In this document: positions 32,856 through 42,152 of the stretch, piece by piece
Layout of the letters: every line of letters begins with the position of its first letter
How positions within the stretch are numbered: position 1 is the stretch's first letter
NCBI GenBank assembly: GCA_029570205.1
Contig: JAKQSI010000057.1
Span: 1-43,973, forward strand
Source: Candidatus Omnitrophota bacterium
GTDB taxonomy: Bacteria; Hinthialibacterota; Hinthialibacteria; Hinthialibacterales; JAKPRU01
Reading direction: 5' to 3'
DNA length: 43,973 bases
Notes under the pieces: model-generated
Database searches by the model: none
What the model was told of the DNA's origin: nothing
What the model saw: only the letters and a program-made list of their open reading frames with translations
Position numbers and translations under genes: made by a program

Positions 32856-33166
32856 TTACTCTTAGTCATTATCTCTTTCTCTCCATGATCCTGTTCGCCC
32901 TGGGCGTAACCGGCCTCATGGTGCGTCGAAATGCCATCATCCTTCTCATGTCGGTGGAATTGATGCTGAATGCCGCAAACCTGGCCGTGGTGGCGTTCGC
33001 TCGATTTCGTCCCGCTCCGGCTTCGGCGGATAACGGAATGGTACTCGTATTCATGGTCATGGCGGTCGCCGCCGCAGAGGTGGCAATCGGCCTGGCTATT
33101 CTGCTCAATCTGTACCGACAGCGGCGGACGGTGAACGCCGACGAATTAAATGTACTGAAAGGCTGA
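32852..33166 (+). CDS. nuoK: NADH-quinone oxidoreductase subunit K
   Basis: A 104-residue membrane-arm subunit with three TM helices. The conserved Glu residues of the proton path are seen in LLMSVELMLNAANL (Glu at about 36) and AVAAAEVAIGLAILLN (Glu at about 72). Length and motifs are typical. It is coupled to nuoJ by a 4-nt overlap and is followed by nuoN after 22 nt. Confidence 0.96.
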   Translation: MITLSHYLFLSMILFALGVTGLMVRRNAIILLMSVELMLNAANLAVVAFARFRPAPASADNGMVLVFMVMAVAAAEVAIGLAILLNLYRQRRTVNADELNVLKG

Positions 33167-33188
33167 TGGAAGGAAATGATCGAATGCC

Positions 33189-34628
33189 ATGAATAATTTC
33201 GCTGTTCCCATACTCGGCATTCAGGGAATCATGCCGGAACTCCTTCTCAGCCTCGCCGCCGTCTTGATCCTCCTCCTGGAGATGACGGCTGGCGACCGCG
33301 AAGGTCACGGTGCGTTAAGCCTTTCGGTAGCTGGACTGATCCTCGCATTTATTGCCACTTTCGGAGCCGATGGCAAGCAGGTTTTCTCCTCCCTGTTGGT
33401 TAATGATAATTTGTCCGCCTTGCTGGATCGTGTGTTTCTCATGGCCGCGTTCCTCGTCACCCTGGTTAGCCGTCCCTACCTCGCAAATTATGGACTGGCC
33501 AAAGGGGAGTTCTTCGTCCTTCTTCTTCTCGCAACCGTCGGCATGATGGTGATGGGCGCGGCAATGGACTTCATTACAATGTTTCTCGGCCTGGAAATGC
33601 TGTCGCTGTCTCTGTATGTCCTGGCCGGCTTCTTTAAAAAAGATGTCCTCTCCGGCGAGGCCGCATTCAAGTATTTCATTCTGGGCGCGTTCGCAACGGG
33701 GTTCCTGGTGTTCGGGATGGCCTTTGTTTTCGGAGCGCTGGGAACCACCAATTTTGCAGCGATGGCCCACACGCTCAGCGCCGGCTCGCCGCCGTTTCCC
33801 TCCGTTCCCACACTTCTCTTCGGCCTGGCGCTGATTCTGGCCGGTCTCGGATTCAAAATCTCCCTCGTTCCGTTTCATACCTGGGTTCCCGATGTCTACA
33901 CCGGCGCTCCCACTCCGGTAACCGCGCTCATCGCTACCGGATCCAAAGCCGCCGGATTCGCTGCCCTGGTGCGCATCTTTATGATTACTTTTCCCGGCAG
34001 CTTCCAGTTCTGGGGCGCGGCATTCTGGTGGCTCGCCCTGTTGACCATGATTGTGGGGAATCTCTTCGCCCTTGTTCAGGTCGAGATCAAACGAATGTTT
34101 GCCTATTCGTCCGTCGCAAACGGCGGCTACCTGGCGATGGCTTTTCTCTCCCATTCGGATGTCGGAATCAAAGCCTTGCTCTTCTATCTCTTCGCCTATA
34201 CTTTTATGACCGTGGGGGTGTTCGGCGTGGTCTCGCTGGCGGGACGAAGAGAACGACTTCTCATCAGCGAATACGCCGGGCTGAGCCGCGAAAACCCGTT
34301 CCTCGCAGCCGTGATGAGCCTCTTCCTTCTCTCGCTGGCCGGGATGCCCGGCACGGCAGGATTCTTCGGTAAGTTCTACCTGTTTGCCGGGGCCGTTCGC
34401 TCCGGCTATTTGGGCCTGGCCCTCGTCGGCATTTTGACTACCATTCTTTCTTTTTACTATTATTTACGTGTCATTGTATATATGTATATGCGTGAAAGCG
34501 AAATGCCCCGCGAGGCGCTGGAACTTGCGGGATCGGGACGGACGGCTCTGGTACTCGCAGCGGCCGGCGTCTTGATCCTGGGCTGTTTCCCCAATTTGAT
34601 CTGGATATCGATTGAGCAGGTTTTCTGA
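33189..34628 (+). CDS. nuoN: NADH-quinone oxidoreductase subunit N (antiporter-like)
   Basis: One of three Mrp-antiporter-like proton-pumping subunits; 479 residues with about 14 TM helices. Features: FITMFLGLEMLSLSLYVLAGF (conserved Glu), GFKISLVPFHTWVPDVYTGAPTPV (Lys and His of the channel), VEIKRMFAYSSVANGGY (central Lys). It is closest to NuoN by its position of these motifs and by its length. It lies before nuoL, whereas the usual order ends L-M-N. Confidence 0.93.
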   Translation: MNNFAVPILGIQGIMPELLLSLAAVLILLLEMTAGDREGHGALSLSVAGLILAFIATFGADGKQVFSSLLVNDNLSALLDRVFLMAAFLVTLVSRPYLANYGLAKGEFFVLLLLATVGMMVMGAAMDFITMFLGLEMLSLSLYVLAGFFKKDVLSGEAAFKYFILGAFATGFLVFGMAFVFGALGTTNFAAMAHTLSAGSPPFPSVPTLLFGLALILAGLGFKISLVPFHTWVPDVYTGAPTPVTALIATGSKAAGFAALVRIFMITFPGSFQFWGAAFWWLALLTMIVGNLFALVQVEIKRMFAYSSVANGGYLAMAFLSHSDVGIKALLFYLFAYTFMTVGVFGVVSLAGRRERLLISEYAGLSRENPFLAAVMSLFLLSLAGMPGTAGFFGKFYLFAGAVRSGYLGLALVGILTTILSFYYYLRVIVYMYMRESEMPREALELAGSGRTALVLAAAGVLILGCFPNLIWISIEQVF

Positions 34629-34640
34629 AAGGCATCCGGC

Positions 34641-36602
34641 ATGGAAAACGGACAGGGAATCATCACGGCGTTCTCGACAGCGGAGCCTTTCCGATGGGTC
34701 GGCCTGGTCTGGCTTGTGCCCCTTTTCCCGGCAGCGGCAACACTGCTGAACGGCCTCCTGGGTCGGAAAGTGATCCGCTATCGCACCGGGCAACTCGCCA
34801 CGGTCGCCATGCTGGGGGCCCTGATTGTTTCCCTTCTCTGTATTTGGGATATCGCCCGGACCGGACAGCCTTACAACGTTGACTACTTCATCTGGATCGG
34901 TGTCGGTGATTTCCAGCTGCCGTTCGGATTTTATGTGGATCAATTGACCGCCGTTATGCTCTTTGTTGTCTCCTTTGTAGGAACGGTAATTTTCCTTTAT
35001 GCCATCGGCTACATGCATGGCCATCCGGGGTATTGGCGGTTTTTTACCTATATGCCGCTGTTCGCCGTTATGATGTTCCTTCTGGTTCTCGGCAATTCCC
35101 TGCCCGTGCTGTTCGTCGGCTGGGAGGGTGTCGGGTTATGTTCGTATCTGTTGATCGGCTATTTCTTCGACCGCGACTATGCCGCCCAGGCCGGACGAAA
35201 GGCCTTTATTGTCAACCGAATCGGCGATTTCGGTTTCCTGCTCGGCATGTTGCTTCTTTATTGGACGCTCGGATCGGTCAGGTTCACCGACATTGTGGAG
35301 CATGCCCCGGATATCTACCCGGCGGGATCGGTAATGATTACCGTCATTACTCTGCTGCTGTTTCTAGGCGCGACCGGCAAATCGGCACAGATTCCCCTGT
35401 TTGTCTGGTTGCCGGATGCCATGGCAGGTCCCACACCGGTCAGCGCCCTCATCCATGCGGCTACCATGGTCACCGCCGGGGTTTATATGATCGCCCGGTT
35501 GAATCTTCTTTACAGCCTCGCTCCCATCAGCCTGTTGGTCGTCGGCACGGTGGGCGCTCTCACCGCTCTCATGGCCGCAACCATTGCCTTCACCCAGCGG
35601 GAGGCAAAACGAATCCTCGCTTACTCCACCATCAGCCAGCTCGGCTACATGTTCCTGGCGCTCGGGGTCGGCGCATTCGATGCGGGAATCTTCCATTTGA
35701 TGACTCATGCCTTCTTCAAGGCCTGCCTGTTCCTCAGTGCCGGAAGCGTGCTTCATGCGTTCCACGAAGATCGCGATGTCGATATATTCCAGGCGGGCGG
35801 CTTGCGCCGGTACATGCCGATGACCCGGCTCGCCTTCCTGGTTTCTGCCGTCGCCATCGCGGGCATTCCTCCGTTCGCCGGATTCTTCTCCAAAGATGAA
35901 ATCCTGTTTGAAGCATTCGCCGGCGGCTACATTCTCTTCTGGGGAATCGGCCTCACCGCCGCCTTTTGTACCGCGTTTTACATGTTTCGACTCTATAGCC
36001 TGCTGTTCTCCGGCGAGTTCCGAGGCACGGAACATCAGCGTCGTCACCTGCATGAGTGCCCGTTCATTATGTGGTTCCCTTTAGTCATTCTGGCGCTGCT
36101 CTCGCTTGTCGGCGGCTGGGTTAATATCCCGGGCCTATTCCCGAAGTTCCATGCCTTTCTGCGTCCGGTGTTTGCCGAGGCACATGAACTCGCCGGGCCA
36201 CATCGCGAACTGGCCGGCGCCCGGATATGGGAAATCTCCCTGGCCCTCTTATCGGTACTCGTGGCCCTGACCGGTATCTTCGCAGCCCGCCTCTGCTATG
36301 TCCAATTGCCGAAACTGCCGCACTGGTTTGCCGAGACTTTCCCCAGCCTGTTTATCGCTTCGTTGCACAAGTATTGGATAGACGAAGCATACCAGGCCAC
36401 GGTGGTGAAAGGATTTTACAGCGCCTGCCGCCTTGCGCAGTGGTGCGACAATCGGATCATTGTCGCCGGCCTGAACGCATTCGCCGCGTTGATCCGACAT
36501 CTCTCGGAAATCGGTACACAATTGCAAACCGGCTACGTTCGACATTATGCCCTCGCAATTGTAATCGGCGTCGTGTTCCTATTGATCGGGATGTTGTTGT
36601 AG
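34641..36602 (+). CDS. nuoL: NADH-quinone oxidoreductase subunit L (antiporter-like)
   Basis: The distal proton-pumping subunit; 653 residues, with about 14 core TM helices plus the C-terminal lateral helix HL and TM16 specific to NuoL. Motifs: FYVDQLTAVMLFVVSFVGT, LPVLFVGWEGVGLCSYLLIGYF (conserved Glu), IPLFVWLPDAMAGPTPVSALIHAATMVTAGVY, REAKRILAYSTISQLGYM (channel Lys), and FKACLFLSAGSVLH. The Shine-Dalgarno sequence GAAAGG is present. It lies between nuoN and nuoM. Confidence 0.96.
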   Translation: MENGQGIITAFSTAEPFRWVGLVWLVPLFPAAATLLNGLLGRKVIRYRTGQLATVAMLGALIVSLLCIWDIARTGQPYNVDYFIWIGVGDFQLPFGFYVDQLTAVMLFVVSFVGTVIFLYAIGYMHGHPGYWRFFTYMPLFAVMMFLLVLGNSLPVLFVGWEGVGLCSYLLIGYFFDRDYAAQAGRKAFIVNRIGDFGFLLGMLLLYWTLGSVRFTDIVEHAPDIYPAGSVMITVITLLLFLGATGKSAQIPLFVWLPDAMAGPTPVSALIHAATMVTAGVYMIARLNLLYSLAPISLLVVGTVGALTALMAATIAFTQREAKRILAYSTISQLGYMFLALGVGAFDAGIFHLMTHAFFKACLFLSAGSVLHAFHEDRDVDIFQAGGLRRYMPMTRLAFLVSAVAIAGIPPFAGFFSKDEILFEAFAGGYILFWGIGLTAAFCTAFYMFRLYSLLFSGEFRGTEHQRRHLHECPFIMWFPLVILALLSLVGGWVNIPGLFPKFHAFLRPVFAEAHELAGPHRELAGARIWEISLALLSVLVALTGIFAARLCYVQLPKLPHWFAETFPSLFIASLHKYWIDEAYQATVVKGFYSACRLAQWCDNRIIVAGLNAFAALIRHLSEIGTQLQTGYVRHYALAIVIGVVFLLIGMLL

Positions 36603-36630
36603 TGAACCGTTGGAAGAGACAGATACGAGT

Positions 36631-38193
36631 ATGCTGCTGACCTTTATCATATTCATTCCCCTGCTGGGAGCCGCGCTTCTCGCGTTTCTGCCCCGGTCGA
36701 ACGATCGACTCATCCGGGACACGGCGCTCGCAACCGCGCTCCTGGACCTGCTGCTCTGTCTCCCCCTGCTCTGCCTGTTCGACTACAACGCCGAGGGTTT
36801 CGATGAGTCTTTGGCCGAATCTCATGCCTGGGTCCCTTCGTTAGGCGTCGGTTACTTGCTGGATATCGACGGTCTCGCGCTGGTTCTCGTTGTTCTGACC
36901 TGCCTCCTCTCGTTCGTTTCGGTTCTCTGTTCCTTCCGCGCGATTACAGATCGTGTAAAAGAGTACTATTTCCTCTTGTTGCTGCTCCAAACCGGTATCT
37001 TGGGAACCTTCCTGGCCTCGGACCTGTTCCTGTTTTTCGTGTTCTGGGAATTGATGCTCGTCCCGATGTACTTCCTGATCGGTGTCTGGGGCCACGAGCG
37101 CCGCATTTACGCTAGTATTAAATTTTTCCTGTACACGGCGTTCGGTTCCGCGCTCATGATGATCGCCATCCTGTGGGTCTATTTCGCGGCGTGGAATGCA
37201 ACCGGTACACCGTCCTTTGCGCTGGAACGATTCTACGAGATGTCCTTCTCGGTCACCGCCCAGCGTTGGCTGTTCGCGGCGTTCTTCCTGGCGTTTGCGA
37301 TCAAAATGCCTCTCTTCCCCTTCCATACCTGGTTGCCGTACGCGCACACGGAGGCCCCAACCGCCGGCTCCGTGATTCTGGCGGGTGTGCTGTTGAAAAC
37401 CGGCGTGTACGGTTTCCTGCGTTTTGCTCTGCCGATGTTCCCCGATGGCGCCGCGTTCTTCGCTCCGGCTATCATGATCCTGGCCCTCATCGGCATCGTG
37501 TATGGCGCACTCACCGCCATGGCACAGACCGATGTGAAACGCCTGGTCGCCTATTCCTCCGTGAGCCATATCGGAATGCTTGTGGCCGGGATTCTCGCCT
37601 TTAATGTCGAGGGGATTTCCGGCGGCATGATCCAGATGCTGAACCATGGCCTTTCAACCGGCGGCCTGTTCCTCATCGTCGGAATCATTTACGAACGTCG
37701 GCAGACCCGCGAGGTTTCAGAGTTCGGCGGTCTGGCCGCCATCATGCCCGTGTATGCAACGTATTTTTCGATCCTCATGCTTTCCTCCATCGGCCTGCCG
37801 GGACTGAACGGCTTTATCGGCGAGTTCCTGATTCTTCTGGGCTTGATGGGCAAGTCGATCCTCTGCGCCGCCATTGCGGCAACCGGGGTCATCCTCGGCG
37901 CGTGTTACATGTTATGGGTGTATCAGAAGATGATGTTCGGGCCGGTCCGCGTGGAGGCAAACAAGGGGCTGAGCGACCTGAATGCCCGTGAGATCTTGAC
38001 TTTGCTGCCGCTCGTGCTTTTCTGTTTCTGGATCGGACTCAATCCGCGTCCGCTTCAAAAGACAATTGAACCTTCCGCCCGAAACATCGTAAGGATCATG
38101 GCGGAACATCAAACACAACCGTCCTGGACGGACCGCTGGCCCGGAACCGCGTCCGCCGAATCGGTTCCCCAGGACCCTGACCATTCGAGGTAA
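36631..38193 (+). CDS. nuoM: NADH-quinone oxidoreductase subunit M (antiporter-like)
   Basis: The 520-residue proton-pumping subunit with 14 TM helices. Motifs: FFVFWELMLVPMYFLIGVWG (conserved Glu in the NuoM form), KMPLFPFHTWLPYAHTEAPTAGSVILAG, QTDVKRLVAYSSVSHIGML and LNHGLSTGGLFLIVGIIYER. A TTG at 36610 would add seven polar residues; ATG at 36631 starts directly at the first TM helix and is preferred. It is the last nuo gene in this run; the lipoprotein gene follows 5 nt later. Confidence 0.95.
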   Translation: MLLTFIIFIPLLGAALLAFLPRSNDRLIRDTALATALLDLLLCLPLLCLFDYNAEGFDESLAESHAWVPSLGVGYLLDIDGLALVLVVLTCLLSFVSVLCSFRAITDRVKEYYFLLLLLQTGILGTFLASDLFLFFVFWELMLVPMYFLIGVWGHERRIYASIKFFLYTAFGSALMMIAILWVYFAAWNATGTPSFALERFYEMSFSVTAQRWLFAAFFLAFAIKMPLFPFHTWLPYAHTEAPTAGSVILAGVLLKTGVYGFLRFALPMFPDGAAFFAPAIMILALIGIVYGALTAMAQTDVKRLVAYSSVSHIGMLVAGILAFNVEGISGGMIQMLNHGLSTGGLFLIVGIIYERRQTREVSEFGGLAAIMPVYATYFSILMLSSIGLPGLNGFIGEFLILLGLMGKSILCAAIAATGVILGACYMLWVYQKMMFGPVRVEANKGLSDLNAREILTLLPLVLFCFWIGLNPRPLQKTIEPSARNIVRIMAEHQTQPSWTDRWPGTASAESVPQDPDHSR

Positions 38194-38198
38194 AAACC

Positions 38199-38660
38199 AT
38201 GAAAAATCTTGCGGCCGTTCTTGTTCTGCTCCTCTGCTTTTCCGGATGTTCCAGCGTCAAGAAAATCAGTTCCAATACCTGGGGAGGCGCCAAGTCTCTC
38301 TTCGGGATGGGGGAACCGAAACAACCCAAAAAGGTCACTGTGGAGACCTATCAATCCCGCACCGTCGTTTCTACAGTAGAACAGCCCGAAATGCAGGTGC
38401 AAACGGAGCCGAAAAAAGTCGAGGTGCAGCCGCTGGTCCCCTCCGCACAGGAAACCTCCACAGAACCGGCCGCTCCGGCCACATCGGCCGCGCCGACTGT
38501 CCCGGCCGCGCCGGCAGCGTCCCAGGCTCCCACCACAGAAACCCCCGACCGAGCAAATCTCTCCCCCGACGAACGTCGCCTTCAGGAAGAAATAGATCGG
38601 AAGGTCAATGATATTCGTCACAAACATTCCAATCCGGGGCTGATGGGGGTGTTTAAGTAA
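38199..38660 (+). CDS. Predicted lipoprotein, 153 aa, Pro/Ala-rich
   Basis: The N terminus MKNLAAVLVLLLCFSGCSS is a lipoprotein signal peptide with lipobox FSGC (acylated Cys at residue 17). Then follows a basic start, a low-complexity Thr/Val/Pro/Ala-rich middle (PAAPATSAAPTVPAAPAASQ) and a charged C terminus (LSPDERRLQEEIDRKVNDIRHKH) likely to be helical. GAGGT lies before the start, 5 nt after nuoM, so it is transcribed with the nuo genes. I do not recognise a family. It may simply be downstream of the operon; a role in Complex I is unsupported. Confidence 0.75.
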   Translation: MKNLAAVLVLLLCFSGCSSVKKISSNTWGGAKSLFGMGEPKQPKKVTVETYQSRTVVSTVEQPEMQVQTEPKKVEVQPLVPSAQETSTEPAAPATSAAPTVPAAPAASQAPTTETPDRANLSPDERRLQEEIDRKVNDIRHKHSNPGLMGVFK

Positions 38661-38692
38661 GTCATGTAATTTCCCCGGCAATCCGAATCGCG

Positions 38693-39673
38693 ATGCTCAC
38701 ACAGTCTCCCTTGTTCTTTGAGTATCGGTGTCTTGTAACCTCCGTACCACTTTTGTTTCTCCTGAGTTCTCTTCCCGGATTCTCGACGGAATCGGTGGTG
38801 TTTGAATTGGGGAATGGCGTCGGCACTTCGTATGATATGTATTGGCGACCTGGCGATCCTTACCACCTTACTTCTCGAATTCCTCTTCGGATTTCCCGCG
38901 CGGATCTTGTGCAAAACGCCACGATTACACTCGATCTGAACCCGTTCACCCCTATGGGCATTCGGAAAGTAGAGGACAGCAATCCGTTTTCTTCTCGCCT
39001 GGACCAAATCGAGGCCGGACTCGTACAAATCGTTTTGACACGCATGCAACCGCCTACGCATGCCATGCAGGATTGCTCATTTGAGATTGCTCCCGATCTA
39101 TATGTGCCTCGTGATCTCGGGGATGGATTCGGCCCGTTCCGGTTCAAGGATGTGCAGGTCGATCCCATCGACAATCGCGATGTCCGGGTCGTCACAAAAG
39201 ATGGCTCCTGGTACTTCATAACTGATGTTATTGTCGGATTCCAGCTGCATCTTCTATCGACGGTGACGGGAAATCCTATTGAGCGTGCGCAAGTCACGTT
39301 GATGGGGATGGAGGACCTGCCGGAACTCTTTTACCCCGGATTAACTGCAATAAATCTGACAGATATTCCCGGCCAGTATTGGGTAGAATTCAATGCCGGG
39401 TGTATTGAGCCGTTGTTTTACAACCTGGGACATGCGATTGATCTGGACTTCATATTGTTGATCGAGCCACCGGAGGATTCGGGAATCAATGCGCAAACGA
39501 CCATCGTTCATGTTTATCCTGAAGATCCGACCAAGACATCTTATCGTTTTCAAGCGGTCACCGTGATCATTGGACCAACCAGCGGGATTGACGATTGGGA
39601 GCTGTATGAATCCATTCCCGGATATGAATGTCCGGGCTATTGTCATGCTGCCCAAAGGGGCGCACGAAAATAG
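38693..39673 (+). CDS. Predicted secreted protein, 326 aa, unknown
   Basis: The N terminus has a hydrophobic segment (CLVTSVPLLFLLSSLPGFS) fitting a signal peptide with a longish n-region. The mature part is beta-rich (ATITLDLNPFTPMGIRKVED, WYFITDVIVGFQLHLLSTVT) with two Cys-containing stretches, the last being CPGYC near the C terminus. I know no family. The Shine-Dalgarno sequence is weak. GC content and codon use look similar to the neighbours. It lies 32 nt after the lipoprotein gene; an imperfect hairpin (GCCCAGTAT...ATACCGGGC, about 39672-39693) follows its stop. Confidence 0.65.
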   Translation: MLTQSPLFFEYRCLVTSVPLLFLLSSLPGFSTESVVFELGNGVGTSYDMYWRPGDPYHLTSRIPLRISRADLVQNATITLDLNPFTPMGIRKVEDSNPFSSRLDQIEAGLVQIVLTRMQPPTHAMQDCSFEIAPDLYVPRDLGDGFGPFRFKDVQVDPIDNRDVRVVTKDGSWYFITDVIVGFQLHLLSTVTGNPIERAQVTLMGMEDLPELFYPGLTAINLTDIPGQYWVEFNAGCIEPLFYNLGHAIDLDFILLIEPPEDSGINAQTTIVHVYPEDPTKTSYRFQAVTVIIGPTSGIDDWELYESIPGYECPGYCHAAQRGARK

Positions 39674-39782
39674 CCCAGTATTTCAATACCGGGCATCTCT
39701 CCCGGTTCCGTATGCCCCCCGCCGTTCGCCGTGGTATCCTACCCGAAATTGGAAAGTCCCCTGAAAACCGGGTGAGGGTTTG

Positions 39783-42152
39783 ATGGTACGCTTTTACAGT
39801 CCTGTCTTCAGTCTCTTCCCCCCGTTCACGTGGCGGAGGTTTCTTCTCCTTTTCTGTGCCTTCTCCATGCTGATGCCGCTTACCATCTTTGCGCAGGACA
39901 CGGCCCCGAACGAGAAGCATCTCTTTGTGTTCGATGTCCTGGATTATTTCGACCGCAACTCGAAACGGACGGCCTCCTGGCAATACGATGTCCTGACCCT
40001 CCTGGCTTCATTGCAGGGCCTCGTCAACCGCCCCGAACCCGGCGGGGGCGTGCCGGACCACCTGCTGTATCTGATCTATATCCGCGATGGCGTCATTTCC
40101 TGGCACCAGAAGGACATAGATCGCTATTGGCTGGAACGCCTGCGTTCTCCCGGACAGCTCCTGGCTGACTATCGAATCATCGAGGTCACCGACCTGGAAT
40201 CATTGCTCCTGGACACGGAAATCCGAGACCACTACCAGAAAGTCGTATTGTGGGATGAGAGAGTGCCTTCCACCGCGAATGTCGCGGCAACAATGTGCGG
40301 CGTCGACAGCCTTCTGCCCGTTCGCTACGACCCCACTCCCGGCAGCCTGTTCTCCGATATTGTGGCGGGTGGCCCGAAAATCATGGTCGGCGGCAGGCTG
40401 GTGGATAACTTCATGGGATATGGAACTATCCCGCAAACCGATCGGGAGTCCACCCGGAGCCGCAAAGGGGATGCTTACCTCTGGGCCAAAATCCAGTATC
40501 TCGATTCCCTTCGCGGCGATCCCTCGGAACTCGCATATTACCTCGATGGATTCGACTGGGACCCCAATCAACCGGGATTCCAATGTCCCGATCTGATCAA
40601 TGCCTGTCTCCTCAATCATGACTTCTTCATCTCCCGAAAAGGTTTCTTCTTTGATCTCAGCCCGTGGTGGGATGAACGCGCAACCGATGAAACATCCCTT
40701 CTTCGGTCCATTGCCGCCGAGGAAATCCGGGACCTCCCCGAGGGCGTCGATCTGGATGTTCTTAAGGAAATCCTCAAGTCCGCCGAGGTCAACACACGCG
40801 GGGAACGCAAAATGATCCGGATCGGCGGATATATCCCCTGGTGGCTCAAATACACCAACCATGCTTCCGTCGGCGGAAAACACACACCCGAAGAAACCCA
40901 GAATGAGTTCATCGCCGTCGCCTCCTGCTTTAACGCATACCTGGAACCGGACGCCTACGGCATGGGAGGGGTCGCCAATACCTCCGTCTTCCAGCATGTC
41001 CGCCTCCAGGAACCATTCCTTCAAAATGCCATCCCGAAACCCAGAAATCTGGAAAAAAAGGTCTACCTGCTTTTCTACATGGGAGACTTCGAATCCGCCT
41101 CCTGGCTGGCCCAGTCGGTTCCGACTTTATGGGATGATGCCTGTCGGGGAAGTGTCCCCCTTGCCTGGGGCATCAACCCCACCTTATCCGACCGGCTCCC
41201 CCAGGTGTTCAATTACCTGTATTTCACGCGCACCGGCAACGACTTCTTCGTCGGCAGTCGGTCCGGCGCCGGGCTGATCAATCCCGGCTTTCTCCTCGAG
41301 GGCAATCGCCCTCACTCCGGCCTCCCCGGCGGCCTGGATATCTGGGTCGCACATAATCGTGTACTCTATCGGCAGTTCGATATTCAAATCACCGGGCTGG
41401 TCGATAACGGCAACGCAGGCGAGATCTCCAAACCTCTCCAGGAGGCCTTTTTCGACTTCTCCCCTCATGGTGTCGGCGCCGCAGGACCGTTCTTTGAACC
41501 GCTTTCTCTGCGCCTCATCCCGTTCCTCCAATACACGGATCATCTCTCCCACCGGATGGAGGAACCCATCGGCAACATGATCCAAACCATTCGAGATCAT
41601 GATCCCGGGGAAAAACCGGCGTTCCAGATCTATCGCTGCACCCTCACTACCCCCACGATTATCTATCTCCTGGCGAAAGAACTCGAACGGCTATTCCCCA
41701 ATCAGTATGAAATCGTTGACCCATACACGTTCTTCTTCCTGTTGCGGGAAAACCTCGGCGGGTCCAACGAGTCCATCGCCCAGTATATCGATCACAACGT
41801 TCCCCAGCGTCTTTCCGTGGGACAGACATTTCAGGCCACGGTCCGGCTGCGAAACGATGGATGGGATACCTGGAACCCGAAGGGAACACCGCCTCAGCAG
41901 AGCTATCGTCTTTGCTACAAATGGCTGTACCATGCTCCGGGCGGCGAGATCGCAGAACTTCCCGGGCGACATAATGTCTATCTTCCCGAGAATGTTCTCA
42001 CCGGCAAATACGTGGATGTCAATCTGCTGATCGAAACGCCCCCGTATCCTATGATCTATCAGCTGCGCTTCTATCTGGATCGTGAGGGCATCGGGCCGTC
42101 TTTGAATTGGAGAGATATCAACGTCATGGTCACCGACGAACAACCTCAATGA
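39783..42152 (+). CDS. Secreted GxGYxYP-domain protein (putative glycoside hydrolase)
   Basis: GGGTGAGGG precedes the ATG at 39783 (a TTG at 39780 is adjacent). A Sec signal peptide (core FLLLFCAFSMLMPLTIFA) opens a 789-residue protein. The GxGYxYP family signature region is present at about 430-510: KKVYLLFYMGDFESASWLAQ, SVPLAWGINPTLSDRLPQVF, GNDFFVGSRSGAGLINPG. In the name-giving motif SGAGYxNP the Tyr is Leu here (GAGLINPG). The N-terminal part has the family's low-complexity order LTLLASLQGLVNR. A C-terminal beta domain follows (about 680-789). Families of this type occur in carbohydrate loci; no activity is established. It is translationally coupled to the methyltransferase. Confidence 0.8.
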   Translation: MVRFYSPVFSLFPPFTWRRFLLLFCAFSMLMPLTIFAQDTAPNEKHLFVFDVLDYFDRNSKRTASWQYDVLTLLASLQGLVNRPEPGGGVPDHLLYLIYIRDGVISWHQKDIDRYWLERLRSPGQLLADYRIIEVTDLESLLLDTEIRDHYQKVVLWDERVPSTANVAATMCGVDSLLPVRYDPTPGSLFSDIVAGGPKIMVGGRLVDNFMGYGTIPQTDRESTRSRKGDAYLWAKIQYLDSLRGDPSELAYYLDGFDWDPNQPGFQCPDLINACLLNHDFFISRKGFFFDLSPWWDERATDETSLLRSIAAEEIRDLPEGVDLDVLKEILKSAEVNTRGERKMIRIGGYIPWWLKYTNHASVGGKHTPEETQNEFIAVASCFNAYLEPDAYGMGGVANTSVFQHVRLQEPFLQNAIPKPRNLEKKVYLLFYMGDFESASWLAQSVPTLWDDACRGSVPLAWGINPTLSDRLPQVFNYLYFTRTGNDFFVGSRSGAGLINPGFLLEGNRPHSGLPGGLDIWVAHNRVLYRQFDIQITGLVDNGNAGEISKPLQEAFFDFSPHGVGAAGPFFEPLSLRLIPFLQYTDHLSHRMEEPIGNMIQTIRDHDPGEKPAFQIYRCTLTTPTIIYLLAKELERLFPNQYEIVDPYTFFFLLRENLGGSNESIAQYIDHNVPQRLSVGQTFQATVRLRNDGWDTWNPKGTPPQQSYRLCYKWLYHAPGGEIAELPGRHNVYLPENVLTGKYVDVNLLIETPPYPMIYQLRFYLDREGIGPSLNWRDINVMVTDEQPQ

